Assembly: GCA_002071445.1 (NCBI GenBank)
Contig: MWFE01000060.1
Coordinates: forward strand, 62,001 to 126,000
Reading direction: 5' to 3'
Origin: Bacteroidetes bacterium ADurb.Bin008
GTDB taxonomy: Bacteria; Bacteroidota; Bacteroidia; Bacteroidales; Tenuifilaceae
Length of the DNA: 64,000 nucleotides
The notes under the pieces: generated by a model
What the model saw: the letters and a program-made list of their open reading frames with translations, nothing else
What the model was told of the DNA's origin: nothing
Database searches by the model: none
Part shown: one piece after another, positions 17,155-25,933 of the stretch
Position numbering within the stretch: the first letter of the stretch is position 1
Layout: each line of letters opens with the position of its first letter
Program-made: the position numbers and the translations under genes

Positions 17155-17952
17155 ATGAAGAGGTTAGATAAAGACTTGCCCCTGTACTATTTCCAAAACT
17201 TAATGAATTTCAGCCATTTGGGAACCCATTTCGTAACATCGCGCCATGGCGGGGTGAGTAGCGATAGCTATAAAAGCCTTAACATGGGCATGATGCAGGA
17301 TGATCCCGTTGACAACGTGATGGAGAATCGCAACAAGGTTGCAAAGGCCGTAGGCCTAAATGCCAACGATTTTGTGTACCCTGTTCAGGTCCACGGCACC
17401 CATGTCCCCAGAGTTTATGAGATTGATCGAGGAAAGGGTTGCCATTCTATTTCTGATGCCTTCGCCGATACCGATGGCTTTATTACCAATGTTCCTCGCC
17501 TATGCCTGATGACCCTGGCTGCCGATTGCGTTCCCATTGTTTTTCTCGATCCTGTGGAAAAAGCCATTGGCGTTGCCCATGCCGGGTGGAAGGGAACAGT
17601 GCTTAAAATCCCTGCAGTGCTGATTGACAATATGAAAAGTGAGTTTGGTACCAATCCGGCCAATCTGATTGTTGGTATAGGCCCATCGGGTGGGCCCTGT
17701 TGCTACGAGGTTGGCAACGATGTGGTTGAAGAGATTGCCGTGCATTTCAACCCATCGCAGGTAACTGTTCAGCGTGACGGAAAAACCTATTTCGATATGT
17801 GGAAAGCCAATTGGCTAACCCTAACGGAATCGAGGGTAAAACAGGAAAATATCGAGATAGCTGGGATATGTACCATAACCGATAATCATACCTTTTTCTC
17901 GGCCCGAAGGGGCGATAACGGAAGATTTGCCGCTGGAATTTTCCTTGTATAA
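17155..17952 (+). CDS. pgeF: Peptidoglycan editing factor / laccase-domain purine nucleoside phosphorylase
   Basis: 265 aa, the usual length for the YfiH/YlmD (DUF152) family. Metal-site motifs are present: VYPVQVHGTHV, LAADCVPIVFLDP and IGVAHAGWKGTV, giving the His, Cys and His ligands, with a GIGPSGGPCCYEV segment after them. Members are described as multi-copper-like oxidoreductases with purine nucleoside phosphorylase activity, and as the E. coli peptidoglycan editing factor. Its 3' end (17931-17952) is part of a direct repeat copied again at 19449, on the far side of the ATPase gene. Confidence 0.9.
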   Translation: MKRLDKDLPLYYFQNLMNFSHLGTHFVTSRHGGVSSDSYKSLNMGMMQDDPVDNVMENRNKVAKAVGLNANDFVYPVQVHGTHVPRVYEIDRGKGCHSISDAFADTDGFITNVPRLCLMTLAADCVPIVFLDPVEKAIGVAHAGWKGTVLKIPAVLIDNMKSEFGTNPANLIVGIGPSGGPCCYEVGNDVVEEIAVHFNPSQVTVQRDGKTYFDMWKANWLTLTESRVKQENIEIAGICTITDNHTFFSARRGDNGRFAAGIFLV

Positions 17953-17975
17953 ACCCGATTATTCCAAAAGCCTTT
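17931..17975. repeat. Direct repeat (left copy) spanning pgeF stop
   Basis: About 45 bp starting CGCTGGAATTTT and continuing through the pgeF stop. It is repeated with a few mismatches at 19449-19493. The two copies bracket the AAA/DUF4143 gene. Confidence 0.75.
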
Positions 17976-18161
17976 TTTATCTGTTTTTTAAACTAAATAG
18001 AAAACTGATAAGAAAGATATAACTCAGATATACATCTAATTACATCACCTTATTTAAAAATCCTTGATATGATTAAAGGGAAAGTATAGTCAAAAAGGAG
18101 TAAAATCATGGTTTCATAGCTCTATTTAAAGAAAAATATAATATATAAATGAAATATTAAG

Positions 18162-18169
18162 TATATTTG
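18162..18169 (+). promoter_or_regulatory. -7 box for AAA/DUF4143 gene
   Basis: TATATTTG fits TAnnTTTG, 27 bases before the ATG at 18197. The gene brings its own promoter inside the inserted segment. Confidence 0.5.
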
Positions 18170-18196
18170 CGCAAAGTTTCATTCATACATTACAAA

Positions 18197-19411
18197 ATGA
18201 GATTACCTGATTACAAAGAACGTCCGCTTTATGTCAATAAAATCAGCCCGTATATTGGCAAACAAATCATTAAGGTAATTACAGGTCAGCGACGTGTGGG
18301 GAAAAGCTATATCCTTTTTAATCTGATAGACTTTATCAAAGATAAAGATCCTCAGGCAAATATAATTTACATTAATTGTGAATTAGAGCAGTTTCTCCAA
18401 ATTAAGAGCCACGAAGATTTACTAAAATATGTGAAGCAACAATTAAAACCCGGTGTTAACAACTACTTGCTGATTGACGAAATACAAGAGATATCCTCTT
18501 TTGAACTAGCGCTACGAAGTTTGTTTGCCGAAAATATTTGCGATATAACCTGTTCGGGGAGTAATGCCAACATGCTCTCCGGAGAACTTGCAACCTACCT
18601 TTCGGGTCGATACATCGAATTTAACATACACAGCCTCAGCTACAGTGAATTTCTTCAATTCCATAGTTTTAATTCATCTCCCGAATCGGTTTTGAAATAC
18701 CTGAAGTACGGGGGCATGCCCTACCTTATACAAATTGGCTTAAACGAAGATATGCCATTTGAATACCTGCGAAATGTATATGCCACAATTCTTTTGAGGG
18801 ATGTGGTGGCAAGGGAGAATATTAGAAATGTTCCTTTTTTGGAAAACCTCATTCAATATCTTGCAGGAAATGTTGGCAACCTTTTTTCAGCAAATAATAT
18901 TAGCCGATACCTCAAATCGCAAAGAATCAGCATGAGCCCCCAACTGGTTATTAACTACCTAAAAGCATTGACCAATGCGTATTTTATCCATAAGGTGGTG
19001 CGTGCAAATGTGGAAGGGTTGAAGATTTTTGAAATAGGCGAAAAGTATTACTTTGAGGATCTGGGTTTGCGGAACGCTTTATGGGGACAAACCCAAAAGA
19101 TGGATCTGCACCAACTGGTGGAAAATGCTGTTTTCCTCCACCTTAAGCAGTTGGGCTATAACGTATTTGTTGGGCAACTTGGCACACAGGAAATCGATTT
19201 TGTAGCCGAGAAACAGGGTTTCAAAGTGTATGTTCAGGTTTGCCTGCAGCTAAGCAAAGAAAAAACTATGAACAGGGAGTTTGGCAACCTTTTGCAAATA
19301 AAGGATAACTATCCAAAATACGTGGTCAGCCTAAATGAACCCTTAATTGGCCACAATTATAAAGGGATAATCCATTTAAACCTGCACGATTTCTTAATAA
19401 ATGATTTATAA
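18197..19411 (+). CDS. AAA ATPase with DUF4143 domain
   Basis: 404 aa. The Walker A motif is TGQRRVGKSYILFNLI near residue 30 and Walker B is NYLLIDEIQEI near 85; ICDITCSGSNANMLSGELAT is the sensor region. The second half is the DUF4143 domain, ending with the nuclease-like pattern QLGTQEIDFVAEKQGFKVYVQVCLQL (an E-x-D...E/Q arrangement seen in restriction-like folds). These ATPases are scattered and variable between related strains, and their role is not established. It sits between 45-bp direct repeats derived from the pgeF 3' end, which marks it as a recent insertion. Confidence 0.85.
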   Translation: MRLPDYKERPLYVNKISPYIGKQIIKVITGQRRVGKSYILFNLIDFIKDKDPQANIIYINCELEQFLQIKSHEDLLKYVKQQLKPGVNNYLLIDEIQEISSFELALRSLFAENICDITCSGSNANMLSGELATYLSGRYIEFNIHSLSYSEFLQFHSFNSSPESVLKYLKYGGMPYLIQIGLNEDMPFEYLRNVYATILLRDVVARENIRNVPFLENLIQYLAGNVGNLFSANNISRYLKSQRISMSPQLVINYLKALTNAYFIHKVVRANVEGLKIFEIGEKYYFEDLGLRNALWGQTQKMDLHQLVENAVFLHLKQLGYNVFVGQLGTQEIDFVAEKQGFKVYVQVCLQLSKEKTMNREFGNLLQIKDNYPKYVVSLNEPLIGHNYKGIIHLNLHDFLINDL

Positions 19412-19448
19412 ACTCAGCACAATCCAAAATTTTTCCAACCTAATAAAG

Positions 19449-19493
19449 CGCTGGAATTTTTCTTGTATAAACCCGATAATTCCAAAACCTTTT
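19449..19493. repeat. Direct repeat (right copy) of pgeF 3' end
   Basis: A second copy of the segment at 17931-17975, with a few mismatches. It no longer belongs to a gene. The original pgeF-OPT spacer appears to resume after it. Confidence 0.75.
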
Positions 19494-19586
19494 GTATTTT
19501 GTGCACCGATTTTTAAGCCATTTAAGTTTAAAATTCGTGAATTTGCTGCATGATAAATTACTAACCTAAAACTAAAACCTAAGTAT

Positions 19587-21578
19587 ATGTCGGAACACAA
19601 TGATAACGAAAGGGTAATTGGCTTGCCCGAAAATGCTTACCGGGAGCTGAAGCCTGGCGAGGAGTACAATCCGGTTATGTCGCCCCTGAAAATTGTACCC
19701 GAAGTAACCCTCTACTCGGTGCTTTGGGGACTTTTAATGGCCATTATATTTTCGGCAGCCGCTGCGTATCTAGGCCTTAAGATAGGACAGGTTTTCGAAG
19801 CTGCCATTCCCATTGCCATCATTGCCATTGGAATATCGGCATTGACAAAGCGAAAGAATGCCCTTGGCGAGAATATTATTATTCAATCCATTGGCTCCAG
19901 CTCGGGTGTAATTGTTGCCGGTGCCATTTTCACACTGCCCGCCCTTTACATTCTCAACTTAGAGGCCCACTTCTATCAGGTGTTTTTTTCATCGCTGCTG
20001 GGGGGTGTGTTGGGCATTCTGTTTCTAATCCCGTTCCGAAAGTATTTTGTTCAGGATATGCACGGCCAGTATCCCTTTCCTGAGGCTACTGCCACTACCG
20101 AAGTGCTTATATCGGGCGAGAAAGGGGGAAAACAGGCGAAACTGCTTCTGATCAGCGGATTGGTTGGGGGTATCTACGATTTTATCATAGCCACTTTCGG
20201 CTGGTGGAGCGAGGTGTTTACCACCAGGGTAATACCGTTTGGCGCCACGCTTGCCAATAAGGCCAAGATGGTCTTCCAGATCAACGTGGGAGCCGCCATA
20301 GTGGGGCTGGGGTATATCATCGGGTTGAAATACGCAGCTATAATCTGCGCAGGATCCTTTGTGGGATGGTTTGTATTCATCCCCTTCCTCAACTACTTTG
20401 CCGAGGGAATGGCCAGCCCTGTGGGGACCAATGCGCTGTTGCTAATCGGCGATATGAGCGCCGAGGAGATATTCTCTCACTACATACGTCCCATTGGCAT
20501 CGGGGGAATTGCCATGGCCGGGATTATTGGCATCATCAGGTCGTGGAATATCATCAAACAGGCCGTAGGCCTTGCTGTTTCCGAAACCGTTGGCCGTAAG
20601 GGCGGTGCCACTAAAGAGGAACTGCGTACACGCCGCGATTTGCCCATGAAAATTATCGGTTTTGGTCTGATTGCCGCCGCGCTGCTCATCTTTATCTTTT
20701 TTCAGTTCGGAGTTGTTCACAATCTCACCCATGCCCTTGTGGGGTTGGGTATAGTTATGATAATAGCCTTCCTTTTCACCACGGTGGCCGCCAATGCCAT
20801 AGCCATTGTGGGCACCAACCCCGTCTCGGGCATGACGCTGATGACCCTGATAATCGCCTCCATCATTCTTGCATCTGTCGGGCTTTCGGGCGAGAGCGGC
20901 ATGGTGGCTGCCCTTATCATTGGCGGAGTGGTGTGCACAGCCCTTTCCATGGCCGGTGGCTTTATCACCGACCTGAAAATTGGCTACTGGCTCGGCTCAT
21001 CGCCCTACAAACAGCAAAGCTGGAAATTCTTGGGAACCCTTGTGGCAGCTGCAACCGTGGGGGGTGTAATCATTCTGCTCAACAAAACGTACGGATTTAC
21101 GGGCGAGGGTGCTCTGGTTGCCCCACAGGCCAACGCCATGGCAGCGGTTATTGAACCCATGATGAGCGGCAAACCCGCTCCCTGGCTGCTCTACACTGCA
21201 GGTGCCATGCTGTCATTGATTTTGACCATGATCAACGTGCCTGCTCTGGCATTCTCATTGGGTATGTTTATCCCCTTGCACCTGAATACCCCACTTTTGG
21301 TGGGAGGGATTATTGCCCATATCGTTGCCACCAGAAGTAAGGATGCCAAGGTAAATCAGGCCCGTCGTGAAAGGGGAACTCTGATAGCCTCCGGATTTAT
21401 TGCAGGTGGTGCGTTGATGGGAGTAGTTAGCGCAATTCTCAAATTCGGTGGGATTAACTTTGTTAACCCGGAATGGTTTGCTTCCAACGCAGCTCAAATA
21501 CTTGGGTTGGGTATGTTTCTGGTTATTTGTGCCTACCTTGCCCTAGAGAGCCTAAGGGGAAAACCTGATGCTGAATAG
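19587..21578 (+). CDS. OPT family oligopeptide transporter
   Basis: 663 aa with about 14-16 hydrophobic segments. OPT features include the N-terminal SVLWGLLMAIIFSAAAAYLG segment, the KIGQVFEAAIPIAI loop, HGQYPFPEATATTEVLISGE and the later TNPVSGMTLMTLIIASIIL. The family imports oligopeptides or metal-chelates by proton symport; the substrate of this member is unknown. The last 186 bases are duplicated at 26264-26448, joined there to an unrelated repeat. Confidence 0.9.
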   Translation: MSEHNDNERVIGLPENAYRELKPGEEYNPVMSPLKIVPEVTLYSVLWGLLMAIIFSAAAAYLGLKIGQVFEAAIPIAIIAIGISALTKRKNALGENIIIQSIGSSSGVIVAGAIFTLPALYILNLEAHFYQVFFSSLLGGVLGILFLIPFRKYFVQDMHGQYPFPEATATTEVLISGEKGGKQAKLLLISGLVGGIYDFIIATFGWWSEVFTTRVIPFGATLANKAKMVFQINVGAAIVGLGYIIGLKYAAIICAGSFVGWFVFIPFLNYFAEGMASPVGTNALLLIGDMSAEEIFSHYIRPIGIGGIAMAGIIGIIRSWNIIKQAVGLAVSETVGRKGGATKEELRTRRDLPMKIIGFGLIAAALLIFIFFQFGVVHNLTHALVGLGIVMIIAFLFTTVAANAIAIVGTNPVSGMTLMTLIIASIILASVGLSGESGMVAALIIGGVVCTALSMAGGFITDLKIGYWLGSSPYKQQSWKFLGTLVAAATVGGVIILLNKTYGFTGEGALVAPQANAMAAVIEPMMSGKPAPWLLYTAGAMLSLILTMINVPALAFSLGMFIPLHLNTPLLVGGIIAHIVATRSKDAKVNQARRERGTLIASGFIAGGALMGVVSAILKFGGINFVNPEWFASNAAQILGLGMFLVICAYLALESLRGKPDAE

Positions 21579-21603
21579 GAAATAGGATAGATAGTAACAG
21601 AGC

Positions 21604-21636
21604 AAAGGGTTTTGGATAGCTTATCCCAAACCCTTT
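21604..21636. terminator. Bidirectional terminator between OPT and thioesterase
   Basis: AAAGGGTTT pairs with AAACCCTTT and GGATA with TATCC, with one mismatch. The stem overlaps the thioesterase stop codon and is followed by a T run on the + strand. Confidence 0.65.
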
Positions 21637-22013
21637 ACTTTTTTCATAAACTTCTCGTTATCAATAATAAACCTAACGTGGGTGCCATGCCCTATTTCAC
21701 CCTGTTCGTCCCACGCTTTTAACGAGAATGTAAGCTTTCTCTCGTCAATGGCGGTTAGTGTGGCTTCGCTCTTAACCCTTACGCCAATAGGCGTAGCCTT
21801 GATATGCTTCACGCTGATTTCGATGCCAACCGTTCCGTGTCCTGCGGGGAGACAATGCTGAACGGCCATCATGGCCGCATTTTCCATTAGGGCAATCATG
21901 GAGGGTGTGGCAAATACCTCAAGAAGCCCGGAACCATATTCCGAAGCGGTGTGCTTCTTCTCCACAATCAGTTCCGATATGTGTTGTATGCCTATTTGTA
22001 GAGATGTACTCAT
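21621..22013 (-). CDS. Hotdog-fold thioesterase, copy 1
   Basis: 130 aa, a single hotdog domain like the FlK/thioesterase group: GLLEVFATPSMIALMENAAM holds the acidic active-site helix, GHGTVGIEISVKHIKATPIG the conserved His-Gly strand, and EIGHGTHVRFIIDNEKF the end. It should hydrolyse an acyl-CoA or similar thioester; the substrate is unknown. ATG 22013 follows TATCTTTG (22029-22036, minus). A second copy at 26492-26884 differs at about 11 residues, mostly in the first third. Confidence 0.85.
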   Translation of the reverse strand: MSTSLQIGIQHISELIVEKKHTASEYGSGLLEVFATPSMIALMENAAMMAVQHCLPAGHGTVGIEISVKHIKATPIGVRVKSEATLTAIDERKLTFSLKAWDEQGEIGHGTHVRFIIDNEKFMKKVKGLG

Positions 22014-22028
22014 AACCTTTTTTTTCTG

Positions 22029-22036
22029 CAAAGATA
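22029..22036 (-). promoter_or_regulatory. -7 box for thioesterase copy 1
   Basis: TATCTTTG on the minus strand, 15 bases before the ATG. The same box precedes copy 2. Confidence 0.5.
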
Positions 22037-22083
22037 ACGGAATTCTCACTCAAGGTTTGACTAGGCACCAAACCTTGAAATTT

Positions 22084-22424
22084 GACGTTTCCAAGTCCTT
22101 CGGGCGTTGGAAAGTCCTCACCTTCCATCGTGGCGCAGCCTTATGGAAGCGTGAAAGAACTACCCTGCGGTTTCGACACTCAACCACCACCGACGAAAAT
22201 GGGGCTAAAGCCCAAGGGTACCCGTTACTATTACCGTTGGCTAAAGCCAACGGTAATAATCGTGGATTGGGTTAAAACCCGAAAGCCTTTTTATAGCCGT
22301 CGGCTTCAGGAATAGAATACGACAATACGATTAGGCTTTAGCCTCATAAAAGTTGAAGAAAAAACCCTGTCAGGTTTTGGAAACCTGACAGGGTTGGTTG
22401 TTAAAGGAGGGGGGGATTTATTGC
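22084..22424. repeat. 341-bp palindrome-rich repeat, copy A
   Basis: Almost identical to 25934-26274. It contains several inverted words, including CCGTTGGCTAAAGCCAACGG (22234-22253) and AACCCTGTCAGG...CCTGACAGGGTT near 22365-22396. It is REP-like, with no coding sequence supported. It ends at GGATTTATTGC, the 11 bases shared with the OPT gene. Confidence 0.85.
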
Positions 22425-22500
22425 GGTGTGTAAACCCCCTCCGGGGGCTCACTCAAGGCTTGACTTGGAGTCAAACCCTGAGTGGGGTATGTGAAATGTG
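22425..22500. other. Spacer with an imperfect inverted repeat
   Basis: CTCAAGGCTTGACT (from 22453) and the following AGTCAAACCCTGAG can fold back, lying just after the stop of the minus-strand coiled-coil gene. A similar word pair occurs at 22053-22080, before thioesterase copy 1. It may act as a weak terminator. Confidence 0.4.
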
Positions 22501-24723
22501 CTACTTGCTAAGGATTAGGGTTTGCGTGTAGCGGTGGCCGTTCTCCAGCTCCACCTCAACCAGGTAGGTGCCGGCGGGGTAGCTGCTGCGGTACATGGTA
22601 AAGGAGGCCTCGGCGCCGGTTACCGCCTCTTGGTAAACCACCTGCCCCGACAGGGCATAAACCGTTAGCCGCGCCATGGGCCGGTTGCACTGCACAAACA
22701 CCTGCCCGGGGTTGGGGTTGGGATATACGCGGAAGGTAAAGGTGCCTATTTCAGTCTCCACCACATGGGTGCTCACGTCGTAGGAGTCAAACTCTATGAT
22801 ATACACCTCCTGCAGAAGCTCTATCCGCTCCTCAATCTCCGCTTCCGCTACCCCCAAAAGGGCGGCAATGCCGCTTATCCTAAGGGTCAGCTGGTTGACC
22901 TGCCCCTCCAATGCTTCATTCTCTAAGGTTAGGGTGGCTACTTGAGCTTCAAGCCCCTCGTTCTCTAAGGTAAGGGTGGCTACCTGCGCCTCCAGCCCCT
23001 CATTCTCTAAGGTAAGGGTAGCAACCTGTTCTTCCAACTCCCCGTTCTCTAAGGTAAGGGTGGCAATCTGCGCTTCAAGCCCCTCATTCTCTAAGGTAAG
23101 GGCGGCAACCTGCGCTTCCAGCCCCTCATTCTCTAAGGTAAGGGTGGCAACCTGCGCTTCCAGCCCCTCATTCTCTAAGGTAAGGGTGGCAATTTGCGCT
23201 TCCAAATCCTCATTCTCTATGGTAAGGGTAGCAACTTGTACTCCCAACGCCTCATTTTCTGAAGTCAGGTCAGCGATTTGCTGTGCATAAGCCTCGTTTT
23301 CCGAAGTCAAGTTAGCGACTTGCTCTTGTAAGTCTTCATTTTCTGAAGTCAAGTCAGCAACTTGTCCTTGTAAGCTAACTATCTGTAATTGTAAAGCTTC
23401 ATTGGTTGAAGTCAAGTCACTAACTTGTAATTGCAAAGCTTCATTAGCCGAAGTCAAATTTTGATTTTCAGTAGTAAGAGTAGTCACTTGCCCTTGCAGA
23501 GTAGTAACTTGATTCTCCAAGCCATCTATATCCACCACACGAACCACGAAACCATCGCTAGTAGGACCATCGCCACAGCCATTTGTAGCTTTTGTGGTGA
23601 TAGTCAGACTGCCAGCTTGGTTAAAGGTGATACTGGCAGTCGCTCCGCTTGGAGTGATGGTCGCTAGTTCGGTAGGGGAGATAGTCCAAGTCCAACTATC
23701 AGCATATGATGCGTCGGTGCTATACAAGACAGTTTCTCCTTTCTCCACGAACTTGTCAGCGGATATCACCGGCTTAGTAGGCAAAGGATTCTCTACCACT
23801 TCAGCTACACCGTTCATGGTCGCGGTCATAGATCCCTTAGTCGCTTTGATACTATAAGATCCAGCAGATAAGCCAGTCCAAGTCATAGCAAGACCAGTCC
23901 CATTTTTGGGGGATTGGATAGCTGTTTCGCCTTGGTAGAGTTGGTAACTTACATCTGTTTCAGAGTTGCTAAGAGATACTTCTCCAGAGCTTCCCTCACA
24001 GTAGCTAGATCCACTCACATCGTAGATCTTCGGACCGGAGGATTTGATGATGAAGTAGTCTTCGCTATCATAATTACTTGCGTCGCTATCGTAAGCTTTA
24101 ATAATGATTTTAACTTGGTCTTTGTCTTCCATATTTATATTTACAGTTTCATAAGTATTATTGTATTGATAAGTACTAATCAACTGCAACGACAAATCTT
24201 CTTTTTCAATATACCAAAAGAATCCCAAAAAATTCCCAGCCACCTCGTTGACCACATTCATGGTCAAAGAGTTAACGCCAGATGGAAGCTGTAAGGTTTT
24301 CTCGTCAAGCCAGTCATCTGCGGCAGCCGTCCAGCTTCCAGAGCTGGCCTCCAAGATGGAGGAGGAGGTGGAAATGAAGTAATGTATCCACAGGTCTAGA
24401 TAACTGGATATGTTACCGTTTTTTTGGTAATTAACATAATAATATCCACTTCCACAATGAGGATCCAAAAAATCAACAAAACCATCATCACAAATACTTC
24501 CCCAAGATACAGATCCAGGAATGTAATTTGCAAGCTGGATAGGAAACAATCCACCATTTTCCACACCAATTCTATAAGTTATGCCATTTGGTAGATCTGG
24601 AATTGTGACGGTTTGACCGTTGTTGTTGCCAACGATAGTTTTGTCAAAAGTGATTTGGGCAATACTATTATTCATGCCCAAGAGGCAAATCGTGAGAAAT
24701 GCCCAGAAAATTTTTGTGTTCAT
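22501..24723 (-). CDS. T9SS surface protein with Ig-like head and coiled-coil stalk
   Basis: 740 aa. A signal peptide (residues 1-22, ending SIAQ) is followed by a beta-rich head to about residue 395 with PKD/Ig-like segments (SYCEGSSGEVSLSNSETDVS, TFNQAGSLTITTKATNGCGD). A coiled coil of about 225 residues follows, built from 14-residue units TLTLENEGLEAQVA with heptad leucines. The last 75 residues are a type A T9SS sorting domain (VYPNPNPGQVFVQCNR, AGTYLVEVELENG). Base composition shifts inside the gene: the 3' third is clearly GC-richer than the 5' two thirds. It lies with parB-like DNA between duplicated blocks, so probably arrived as an insertion. Confidence 0.8.
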   Translation of the reverse strand: MNTKIFWAFLTICLLGMNNSIAQITFDKTIVGNNNGQTVTIPDLPNGITYRIGVENGGLFPIQLANYIPGSVSWGSICDDGFVDFLDPHCGSGYYYVNYQKNGNISSYLDLWIHYFISTSSSILEASSGSWTAAADDWLDEKTLQLPSGVNSLTMNVVNEVAGNFLGFFWYIEKEDLSLQLISTYQYNNTYETVNINMEDKDQVKIIIKAYDSDASNYDSEDYFIIKSSGPKIYDVSGSSYCEGSSGEVSLSNSETDVSYQLYQGETAIQSPKNGTGLAMTWTGLSAGSYSIKATKGSMTATMNGVAEVVENPLPTKPVISADKFVEKGETVLYSTDASYADSWTWTISPTELATITPSGATASITFNQAGSLTITTKATNGCGDGPTSDGFVVRVVDIDGLENQVTTLQGQVTTLTTENQNLTSANEALQLQVSDLTSTNEALQLQIVSLQGQVADLTSENEDLQEQVANLTSENEAYAQQIADLTSENEALGVQVATLTIENEDLEAQIATLTLENEGLEAQVATLTLENEGLEAQVAALTLENEGLEAQIATLTLENGELEEQVATLTLENEGLEAQVATLTLENEGLEAQVATLTLENEALEGQVNQLTLRISGIAALLGVAEAEIEERIELLQEVYIIEFDSYDVSTHVVETEIGTFTFRVYPNPNPGQVFVQCNRPMARLTVYALSGQVVYQEAVTGAEASFTMYRSSYPAGTYLVEVELENGHRYTQTLILSK
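22919..23254 (-). repeat. Eight 42-bp tandem repeats encoding the stalk
   Basis: Units begin at 22919 and every 42 bp up to 23213, each encoding one 14-residue ENEGLEAQVATLTL unit. More degenerate units continue to about 23470. This is a minisatellite likely to vary in copy number. Confidence 0.85.
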
Positions 24724-24996
24724 AGGTTAATTAATTTGATAATGTGATAATTAGTTGATTGGATGATGTGATGATTCGTGAATCGTAAAGCGTGAAACGA
24801 AGTTCGGAGTTTGACGTTCGGGGTTCTTTGTTCATTGTTCTTTGTTCATTACTCATTGTTAATTGTTCATTGCATTTACTCATCTGCTAATCTGCTAATC
24901 TGCTAATCTGCTAATCTGCTAATCTGCTAATTATCCAATCTACTAATTGTCAATCGGTCTCGACCGACTGGGCGTAACTGCCTGTTATTCATTTGT
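24724..24996. other. Intergenic filler with word repeats
   Basis: 273 bases made of short near-repeats: GTGATAATTAGTTGATTGG, GAATCGTAAAGCGTG, TTTGTTCATTGTTC, and an exact octamer array at 24883-24930. No gene or clear promoter was seen. Confidence 0.5.
24883..24930. repeat. Six exact copies of octamer TCTGCTAA
   Basis: Units start at 24883, 24891, 24899, 24907, 24915 and 24923. It is a microsatellite in non-coding DNA. Confidence 0.95.
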
Positions 24997-25800
24997 TTAC
25001 GATAATTCTTCGAGCAAATCTTCGAGCTTTTTGGCAAGTAGCTCCTGTATTTTCTCTATTCGTTCGGGGGTGAGCTTGCCTGTTTTTAGGGTTATGTCCA
25101 CCTGCCGTTGCCTAAACTTGATGTTCCACTGCGCCGGCTGTTTGGGTTTGTCCTTTTTCAGGTGGTCGGCCAGCTGGCTGCGGTTCATATTCTGGTTCAC
25201 CACCAGCATGTAGAGCTCCCACTGGCGTTGCTCGCCCTCGGGCTTGTGGAGCGGTGCGGCGCGGCGTATCATGCGTAGCAGTCGGGCATCGCGCACGGCG
25301 TTGGTCTTGGCCAGGTGCTCCACCACCCGTGGGGCCATGCTCAGGGTGTTGAGCAGGTCGTTCACGTAGGTTTCGTCCTTGCCAATGGCCTGCGATAGCT
25401 CCTTGCGGTCGGCAAACAGCCCGTTGCTCAGTATCTTCTCAAAAGCCAGTGCCCGCTCAATGGTGTTGAGGTTTTTGCGCTGCAGGTTGGCTATCACGGT
25501 GAGGGCCTGCGCCTGCTTGTCGGTGTAGTGGCTCACCAGCGCGGGTATTTCGGGTAGCCCCAGCCTCAGGTGTGCCAGCAGGCGGCGGTGGCCGTCCACC
25601 AGCTCGTACCTGCCGTCTATTTCCCTTACGGTAATGGGTTGCATAAGCCCGTTAATCTCGATGCTCTGCATCAGCTGCTCCAGCGCCTCCGCCTCGGCGG
25701 GGCTGGTATCGCCCTGCGGCTCTACGCTCATGTCGAGCAATCGGCCCTGCCACGGCGAAACGTCAATGAGGTCAACGGGTATTTTCTTGAGTAGCTGCAT
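24997..25800 (-). CDS. Orphan ParB/RepB/Spo0J-like protein
   Basis: 267 aa from ATG 25800. The ParB N-terminal nuclease-like domain covers about residues 5-95 (SIEINGLMQPITVREIDGRY, ELVDGHRRLLAHLRLGLPEI with the GHRR motif). A helix-turn-helix follows (KELSQAIGKDETYVNDLLNT), then a basic C-terminal tail. No ParA partner or parS array was seen nearby, so a regulator or plasmid-derived remnant is as likely as a segregation protein. It is clearly GC-richer than neighbouring genes, which suggests transfer. The open frame extends to a TTG at 25833, but that overlaps the TACATTTG promoter box. Confidence 0.8.
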   Translation of the reverse strand: MQLLKKIPVDLIDVSPWQGRLLDMSVEPQGDTSPAEAEALEQLMQSIEINGLMQPITVREIDGRYELVDGHRRLLAHLRLGLPEIPALVSHYTDKQAQALTVIANLQRKNLNTIERALAFEKILSNGLFADRKELSQAIGKDETYVNDLLNTLSMAPRVVEHLAKTNAVRDARLLRMIRRAAPLHKPEGEQRQWELYMLVVNQNMNRSQLADHLKKDKPKQPAQWNIKFRQRQVDITLKTGKLTPERIEKIQELLAKKLEDLLEELS

Positions 25801-25830
25801 GGTATCAAAGCGTTGAAAATTTTTCAACCT

Positions 25831-25838
25831 CAAATGTA
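25831..25838 (-). promoter_or_regulatory. -7 box for parB-like gene
   Basis: TACATTTG on the minus strand, about 30 bases before ATG 25800. Confidence 0.45.
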
Positions 25839-25933
25839 GGAAAGATTTTTTGAGTTGTCAAGGGGATAGTTTATCAAGTTGAAAGTTTTGACCCCCTAAC
25901 CCCCAAAGGGGGAACAGGCTCGGCTATTACCGC

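Larger units (their letters stand above)
21393..22013. repeat. Duplicated block, left copy: OPT 3' end plus thioesterase gene
   Basis: Matches 26264-26884 at a constant offset of 4871 bp. Identity is near perfect from 21393 to about 21900 and clearly lower over the thioesterase 5' end (21900-22013). Confidence 0.9.

Noticed and set aside
22919..23254. CRISPR-like regular repeats
   Set aside because: 42-bp units are contiguous and in-frame coding, with no unique spacers.
22976..23290. 104-codon repetitive frame opposite the coiled-coil gene
   Set aside because: Antisense of the 42-bp repeats; the minus-strand frame has signal peptide, heptads and T9SS tail.
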